Assembly (NCBI GenBank): GCA_965203265.1
Contig: CBDBBV010000002.1
Coordinates: 1-64,000, forward strand
Direction: 5' to 3'
Source of the DNA: JAHRAW01 sp965203265
GTDB lineage: Bacteria > Pseudomonadota > Gammaproteobacteria > Arenicellales > Poriferihabitantaceae
Length of the DNA: 64,000 nucleotides
The notes below the pieces were generated by a model that saw only the letters and a list, made by a program, of their open reading frames with translations, was not told the DNA's origin and ran no database searches. Shown in pieces: positions 59,250 through 64,000 of the stretch. A program made the position numbers and the translations under genes. How positions within the stretch are numbered: position 1 is the stretch's first letter; each line of letters begins with the position of its first letter.

Positions 59250-61781
59250 TCAGGGTTGTAGGAGTTCGCCGACCTGTTCGCGCCAAGTGTCTTCAAACAA
59301 TATTTTGAAAGTAGCCTCGGGCGGTTCGCTGATATGCCAGTCGCCGCGTTCGATTGCGGTTGTGTAGATATGCTCCAGATTGGCGAATAGTTTCTCCTTG
59401 TAGTCCGTGTCCGGGTTGATGCTCAAGTGGTTACCCTTCGTTTCCAGAATGAAAAGCCGCCCGTCTTCCCGCCGACACGCCACGAAGTCGGGACAGACGC
59501 GATGCCGCTGCCAACCTTGTAGTGCGTACTCCCGCCGCGCGGCGACCCGGTGCCACCAATTGATGGCTGTGTGGGTGTCCAGATATAGCGCGAAATCTTT
59601 TTCCAGATTGTTGAGGCCGATTTCGTACACCGGACGGAACAAACTGCGTTGAACCGGCAGTTTGTTCCCCCCGCCACCGGCGGCGACTTCGAGGGTCTGG
59701 CCTAGTTCGTAGTTCAGCTGCTCGTCGGTCTCGAGGTGAAAGCGAATTTCATTGCGCCCGACCTTGTCGTGGAACACTTTTTCGGCGCTTTTGTTCAGCG
59801 CCTTGCCGATGCGCTTTTGCAACACATCGGACAGATAGATTCGATTGTGTAGGAGTTGTTTTTCGTTTTGTTCGGTGCGCCGATGAGCCTGTAGGAAGTC
59901 ATCCGCCATGCGCGCCGCCTGCCACGGATTGGGCACCGTGTCTTTCAGTCGCCGCACGAAATAGTCCAGAGTTGCTTGTTCGCCGGTTTCCATGTCTTCG
60001 GAAACTGTGTTGCGTTGCCCGTGCAAATCGACGGTAACTTGATTCCTTTGCACGATGTCGTGGTCGTCCAGCTGAACCGCGCCGCCGCCATCGATCTCGT
60101 CCCAATCCACCGCGCCCAATATGTCGCGGTCGTAGTCGAGGAGACGCCAGCCGCGCCCGGCCTTGTGCAACACCTGCGGGAGGAAAATCTTCAGCCCCTT
60201 GTACGGGTTGCGGCGCCGCGCGATATCCACCTGCGGCGCATCGTCCACGCCGTCCCCCACGCCGCGCACGGGATCGCCGAGTCCGGTCAATCCCTCTTTT
60301 TCCAGCCCGGCTTTCACCTGCTTCACCGCCTCGCTCACATCCTGATTGCGGCAGAATATGAAGCACCGGTTCAGCGCCTCGCTCCCCTTTATCCTGCGAA
60401 CATGCGGCTGGCGCATGACCCGCCCGACCATCTGCGTCATCGTGGTGGGCGCGCGGGTGGTGTCGAGCAATGCGAGTAGATAGGCGAAGGAGCAATCCCA
60501 ACCTTCCTTGAGGGCGTCTTTGGTGATAATCCAGCGTACCGAGCTGTACTCGCTCAGCAAGTCTTCGCCCGCCAGTTCCCGTTGTTCCGAGGATTGAATG
60601 CGTATCTCGCGCTCCGGCACGGCGAGATTGCGGATCAGGTATTTCTTGGCGTCCTCCGCATGGACGGTTGCCCGATCTCGTTGCGCGCTGCCGGTGTGCT
60701 GTACGCGCACCACGGCGATGGGGCGGATGTAGCGGTTTTCTTTTGCTTGCAAGTCTTTTGCCTGTTCCGTCAGCTGTTGCAGTTTCTCGTGAGTCGCGGC
60801 AAGGGTATTCTTCCAATCGGAATTGCTGAGATTGTGAATCTCGATGGGCAGTTTGATCATCTCCTCATCGCGCAGTTCGCTGCCCGATATGTTGACCAAG
60901 ATGTTGCTTATGCCGATTCGCGGCGTGGCAGATAGTTCCAGCACCAAGCGGGGGTTCAGGCGGTTGACCGACTTGACGAATTCCCGATTGTTGGCATCGT
61001 TGGTGCCATATGCTTTATGCGCCTCGTCGAGAATCACCGTGGGGCGAACCATCTTCAGCACATTGAACAGACTCTGCTTCATGCAATCGCCGGATTCGTG
61101 TTGCTCCAAGTCGGGATGTTTCGTAGCAAGTTCCGCATTGGCGTTCGCATCATCCTGCTGCGGGAAAAATGAAGCGTATCCGCCGCTATCGCGAAATATC
61201 TTGAGAAATTCCTTGTTCTTTTGCCGATTCGCGGACGGCAACATCAACATCATCACGCATAGATAACTGTCAACATCCTGCTTGGTGAACCGATCTTTTT
61301 TCTCCAATAGTTTGAACCGTCCGCCGGACATCCGCTCGAACATCTGCCGATAAGGGTGTTCGCGAGTGCGGAATGCCTTGATGGTCTGCTCGTAGATCGC
61401 CGTGGTCGGCACCATCCACAACACGAACCCCGTACCCCCCGCCACAACCCGCTCCAACGCGGCCACGCCGAGGAGGGTTTTGCCGCCGCCGGTGGGTACT
61501 TTCAAGCAGGCGTGGGGGATGGGGGCGCCGGAGGCGTCATCTCGGTCGATGTGGTTGGGAGTTTGGGGGGTTCCGTCTTGGGTAATGCTGGGGAGAAGGT
61601 TTTTGCTTCTCAGATTTTCCCATGCGGCGCGCGGAAAATTCTCAACGCTTGGAGAAGTTTCTCTTCCCCGTTCTGCGAGAATTTCCCGTAACTCGTCTCT
61701 TTCAGCTATTGCTTCTTTGAGTGTTTCAAGCCATCGGTCGAGTTGTTCGAGGGTGGTTTGTTGATAGTCTTTGAGTTGCAT
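59250..61781 (-). CDS. Type III restriction Res-like helicase-nuclease
   Basis: The 843-residue protein has superfamily 2 helicase motifs: PTGGGKT (96-102), LDEAH (251-255), LSATP (283-287), a KEGWDCSFAYLL segment and QMVGRVMRQPH (450-460). At the C-terminus a PD-(D/E)XK nuclease pattern appears as CPDFVACRREDGRLFILETK (Asp765, Glu780, Lys782). This is the architecture of the Res subunit of type III restriction enzymes, which translocate on DNA and cut it with a Mod methylase. No Mod gene is visible in the window; the next gene upstream is a TPR-DUF2971-like gene. It may act alone or with that protein, or its Mod may lie to the right of the window. A truncated copy of its first 13 codons occurs at 63676-63726. 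Confidence 0.82.
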   Translation of the reverse strand: MQLKDYQQTTLEQLDRWLETLKEAIAERDELREILAERGRETSPSVENFPRAAWENLRSKNLLPSITQDGTPQTPNHIDRDDASGAPIPHACLKVPTGGGKTLLGVAALERVVAGGTGFVLWMVPTTAIYEQTIKAFRTREHPYRQMFERMSGGRFKLLEKKDRFTKQDVDSYLCVMMLMLPSANRQKNKEFLKIFRDSGGYASFFPQQDDANANAELATKHPDLEQHESGDCMKQSLFNVLKMVRPTVILDEAHKAYGTNDANNREFVKSVNRLNPRLVLELSATPRIGISNILVNISGSELRDEEMIKLPIEIHNLSNSDWKNTLAATHEKLQQLTEQAKDLQAKENRYIRPIAVVRVQHTGSAQRDRATVHAEDAKKYLIRNLAVPEREIRIQSSEQRELAGEDLLSEYSSVRWIITKDALKEGWDCSFAYLLALLDTTRAPTTMTQMVGRVMRQPHVRRIKGSEALNRCFIFCRNQDVSEAVKQVKAGLEKEGLTGLGDPVRGVGDGVDDAPQVDIARRRNPYKGLKIFLPQVLHKAGRGWRLLDYDRDILGAVDWDEIDGGGAVQLDDHDIVQRNQVTVDLHGQRNTVSEDMETGEQATLDYFVRRLKDTVPNPWQAARMADDFLQAHRRTEQNEKQLLHNRIYLSDVLQKRIGKALNKSAEKVFHDKVGRNEIRFHLETDEQLNYELGQTLEVAAGGGGNKLPVQRSLFRPVYEIGLNNLEKDFALYLDTHTAINWWHRVAARREYALQGWQRHRVCPDFVACRREDGRLFILETKGNHLSINPDTDYKEKLFANLEHIYTTAIERGDWHISEPPEATFKILFEDTWREQVGELLQP

Positions 61782-61802
61782 TGGTTGTGTTTGTTTCGGT
61801 TG

Positions 61803-63119
61803 TCAGGAGTGGTCGGTTGATTGCTCGACTTCCAATTCGCTGTTCGCTGTTTTTATCCACCGTTCCCAGTTTGCAAACTCCTTAGCCTTAGGGCCTAGTA
61901 TTACTTTCTGTAACCGAAGTTGATCTGGTGCTTCCATATAGAAACGGGGTGGAATTTTATCACTATCTACCTTTATATCTTCTGGTAGTTCATCATCGAA
62001 ATGACGGATTTTTAATATCCGTAATTCTTTTTCATGCTGGTACTCATTAGCCTTGAAAAGAAATCGAATTTCATCCAGTATCTCTCTGGCCAAGAGGTGA
62101 TCAGGGTTTTTGTTATCCCATTTATCCCATCTAATTTTACCTAGTATTTCTGGCAATTTGTCTAATTCGACTGATAGAGCTTCAGACTTCATATCGTCCT
62201 CGTAAGCCATTTCATAGATATATGCTTTCTGTGCTGGGGCGGATGGAGCACTGGAATTTTCACTTTTTTCTGGAAGCATGGTATCTAATTCATGTGGCCA
62301 ACGTGTTGAAAATTGACTTATATCAAAGTGCAAGCAAGCGCCGTCACTCCCTTGCGATGTATGCTTACCATAGTCACCCCAGTGATCAACTCCTACGGAA
62401 CTAAAACTGCCTACGAAAGCTGGAGAACGTGTACTCTCAGACAAAAAAACTTTGGTTTCTCCGTCTTTGTTCAAGAGTTCGGATTTTTCTAACCGTGCTA
62501 ACAATGTTGTTCCTTCCGTTGGATCATTCATATACACGACATTATAAAAACGAAAAGATTCTTTCTGAATTAATGATCTTAATGAATTCAAATTAGTATA
62601 GTGAGAGACTATTGGTGAGTTTTTCGATCTATCATAAAAACGTGATCTCTTAATATTGACGGTAATTTCGTAAAGTTTGACTAAGTGTGGGAGCATTTTA
62701 GTTGAATATATTTTTGATGCAATATAGCAAAGAGAATCTTCTACTTTTAGTCTTGGATTAGCAGAATTGGCTTTGCGATAACATTCTAGTGATTTCCCAT
62801 GTTCCCCATTTAGATAATAGATATATCCAAGCATTCTATGTGCATCATAACTATAAGGTATTAGAATTTTTATTTTTCGAATGTCATTTATCGCAAGATT
62901 GTAGTTATACTCCATTACGTGCGCAATTCCCCTAAAATAGTAAATATCTGCCTTTATGCTGGATGTGATTGATAAATCGTTTTCTGCTAGTAGCGAAGCA
63001 CGATCGCATACTTTAATGACTTGATCCCATTCATTATCTTTGTGGAATCTTTGCGCTTCCTCAAGAAGTTCTCTTACTTTTTGCAAATTTTCAGATTCTT
63101 CCACCATAACCCTACCCAT
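61803..63119 (-). CDS. TPR-containing DUF2971-like protein
   Basis: A 438-residue cytoplasmic protein. The first 150 residues are helical TPR-like repeats (FHKDNEWDQVIKVCDRASLL, MLGYIYYLNGEHGKSLECYR). The rest matches the DUF2971 pattern: SHYTNLNSLRSLIQKESFRF, VVYMNDPTEG, DHWGDYGKHTSQGSDGACLH, and NEYQHEKELRILK near the end. The function of the domain is not known to me; genes of this type are often found with mobile or defence genes. The gene is markedly AT-rich compared with its neighbours, which suggests recent transfer. It lies 21 bases upstream of the Res-like gene. ATG 63119 or 63107 may be the start. A second copy of its 3' end begins at 63745. Confidence 0.65.
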   Translation of the reverse strand: MGRVMVEESENLQKVRELLEEAQRFHKDNEWDQVIKVCDRASLLAENDLSITSSIKADIYYFRGIAHVMEYNYNLAINDIRKIKILIPYSYDAHRMLGYIYYLNGEHGKSLECYRKANSANPRLKVEDSLCYIASKIYSTKMLPHLVKLYEITVNIKRSRFYDRSKNSPIVSHYTNLNSLRSLIQKESFRFYNVVYMNDPTEGTTLLARLEKSELLNKDGETKVFLSESTRSPAFVGSFSSVGVDHWGDYGKHTSQGSDGACLHFDISQFSTRWPHELDTMLPEKSENSSAPSAPAQKAYIYEMAYEDDMKSEALSVELDKLPEILGKIRWDKWDNKNPDHLLAREILDEIRFLFKANEYQHEKELRILKIRHFDDELPEDIKVDSDKIPPRFYMEAPDQLRLQKVILGPKAKEFANWERWIKTANSELEVEQSTDHS

Positions 63120-63405
63120 TCACACAATAAGGCAACTGACAAAACACAACCCCCATCCCCGACAACTTTTTCTGCCCCATGAATTTATGCACAGCGAAAA
63201 CAACCGCCGTCTTCCCCTTCCTCCCCGCCTGTTTGGCGATGCGTTCGGCGCGGTCGCCATCCACCGGTTTCTTGTCATCAATCCACGCCTTCATCCGTGC
63301 ACCGTTCGCGTCCACCCGCAAAGTCCGCGAGGGGGCAGTCAGATGGTGCACAGCAACAATCTGCTTCCCCTTGGGTTTCAATGTCGGCATCGGCTTCTGC
63401 TTCAT
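63112..63405 (-). CDS. Small basic hypothetical protein
   Basis: A 97-residue open frame, rich in Lys and Arg (MKQKPMPTLKPKGKQIVAVH, AERIAKQAGRKGKTAVVFAV). It ends in a 7-8 base overlap with the start of the DUF2971-like gene, which is consistent with coupling. I recognise no family. No clear ribosome site precedes ATG 63405. It may be a remnant of a larger gene. Confidence 0.3.
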   Translation of the reverse strand: MKQKPMPTLKPKGKQIVAVHHLTAPSRTLRVDANGARMKAWIDDKKPVDGDRAERIAKQAGRKGKTAVVFAVHKFMGQKKLSGMGVVFCQLPYCVNG

Positions 63406-63675
63406 TCAGTCTGTTACAACCACACCACGCTTCCCCGGAAAACCCCAACGCTCCACAAGCACACACGCCGCAGTTCCCGCCAAGCGGCCTTTATACTGCA
63501 CTAATCGAGTGCGGCGCAAGGGCAGGGGGATGATCGGGCATTCGAGGCGGGCGCGGGTGGGCTGATTTGCCCCGGCTTGGATGGCGTTAAGTGGGGCATT
63601 TTGTTTTTTCAGGGTGTTCCATGTAGCGATTGGCCGTTTTCTCGCCGTTCATCTGGGTTTGTTTGGGTGTAGCCA
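63406..63675. other. Gap without a recognisable gene
   Basis: I see no conserved gene, RNA or repeat here. Base composition shifts from GC-rich (around 63500-63600) to AT-rich near the truncated res copy, consistent with a recombination junction. Confidence 0.5.
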
Positions 63676-63726
63676 GCTAGCGGTTGGGTTGTTCCAGGGT
63701 GGTTTGTTGATAGTCTTTGAGTTGCA
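63676..63726 (-). pseudogene. Truncated copy of the Res-like gene start
   Basis: Minus-strand ATG 63726 begins MQLKDYQQTTLEQ, identical to the first 13 residues of the Res-like protein starting at 61781. It then reads PNR and stops at 63676. The sequence around it matches 61740-61790 closely. It lies 18 bases downstream of the second DUF2971-like copy, mirroring the spacing in the intact pair. This is a duplication remnant, not a functional gene. Confidence 0.8.
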
Positions 63727-63744
63727 TTGTGTGCGTCTCGGTTG

Positions 63745-64000
63745 TTAGGAGTAGTCGCTGGTGTATGGAATTTTTGATTGTTTGACTTTCAAGTCGCTGT
63801 TCTCCGTTTTTATCCACTCCTTCCAGCCTGCAAATGCCTTGACCTGAGGGCCTAGTATCACTTTCTTTAATTGCAGTTGATCTGATACTTCCATATAAAA
63901 ACGTGGTGGAAATCTATCAATATCCACTTTGACATCTTCTGGTAGTTCATCGTTAAAATTTTGAATCTTCACTATCCGTAATTCTTCTTCTTCCCGATAA
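63745..64000 (-). CDS. Second DUF2971-like protein, C-terminal part (5' end outside window)
   Basis: The frame is open to the window edge and encodes EEEELRIVKIQNFNDELPED, then PPRFYMEVSDQLQLKKVILG and WKEWIKTENSDLKVKQS before the stop at 63745. It aligns along its whole visible length with the C-terminus of the protein at 61803-63119 (roughly two-thirds identical by eye) and is likewise AT-rich. It is a tandem paralog, diverged enough that the duplication is not very recent. Confidence 0.75.
   Translation of the reverse strand, partial: YREEEELRIVKIQNFNDELPEDVKVDIDRFPPRFYMEVSDQLQLKKVILGPQVKAFAGWKEWIKTENSDLKVKQSKIPYTSDYS

Noticed and set aside
63112..63405. Remnant of a type III Mod methylase beside res
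   Set aside because: The 97-residue frame has no DPPY or SAM-binding motif, so I left it as hypothetical.

Overview
The window looks like the chromosome of a GC-rich gammaproteobacterium. The gene orders tpiA-secG-tRNA-Leu(GAG), sucA-sucB-lpd and qmcA-nfeD, a Pseudomonas-type AlgC and a fused CysG all fit that group. Most housekeeping genes look about 60% GC or higher. A few islands (the Dam-like methylase/nuclease pair and, most clearly, the TPR-DUF2971-like genes at the right end) are visibly more AT-rich. Three giant surface autotransporters and a vitamin B12 uptake locus suggest a host-associated or particle-associated life, but that is inference.

Left part (1-29653): two giant type V autotransporters with closely related C-terminal beta-barrels flank a single cysC. 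The first enters the window already open and carries 26 copies of a 570-bp (190-residue) unit, with no difference between copies that I could see. The second has about 15 Calx-beta-like domains followed by 18 non-identical Ig-like repeats. Its N-terminus is read through a run of 31 C. Next comes a Dam-family DNA methyltransferase with a small PD-(D/E)XK nuclease (30074-31391), preceded by a leader ORF that contains a run of 28 C and ends in an ATGA overlap with the methylase start.

Middle part (31523-42778): core metabolism. It holds moeB (divergent), then sucA-sucB-lpdA for the 2-oxoglutarate dehydrogenase complex, algC, qmcA-nfeD, and convergent cysG, followed by a secreted DM13-domain protein. 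From 42991 to 45724 there is a small array of cassettes: three paralogous 165-168 residue proteins and one frameshifted gene. They resemble phage-derived PBECR-type nuclease domains and are separated by a repeated element with a conserved long-range inverted repeat.

Right part (45737-64000): a third autotransporter (minus strand, cadherin/FN3/Calx-beta type) has a clear terminator, a good sigma70-type promoter and a leader ORF with a run of 32 C that ends in a TGATG overlap with its start. Divergently placed is a cobalamin riboswitch followed by btuB-btuF, with an ABC permease/ATPase pair converging on them. Then come tRNA-Leu, secG, tpiA, an endonuclease/exonuclease/phosphatase-family protein, a type III Res-like helicase-nuclease, and an AT-rich TPR-DUF2971-like gene. 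A partial second DUF2971-like copy sits next to a truncated copy of the res start.

The most notable theme is that three loci (two giant autotransporters and one restriction-modification-like pair) share one architecture: a leader start codon, a 28-32 nt poly-C run, then the gene. This predicts length-dependent on/off or low/high switching of surface proteins and DNA methylation. Such long homopolymers are also error-prone in sequencing, so the exact phase in this assembly should not be trusted.
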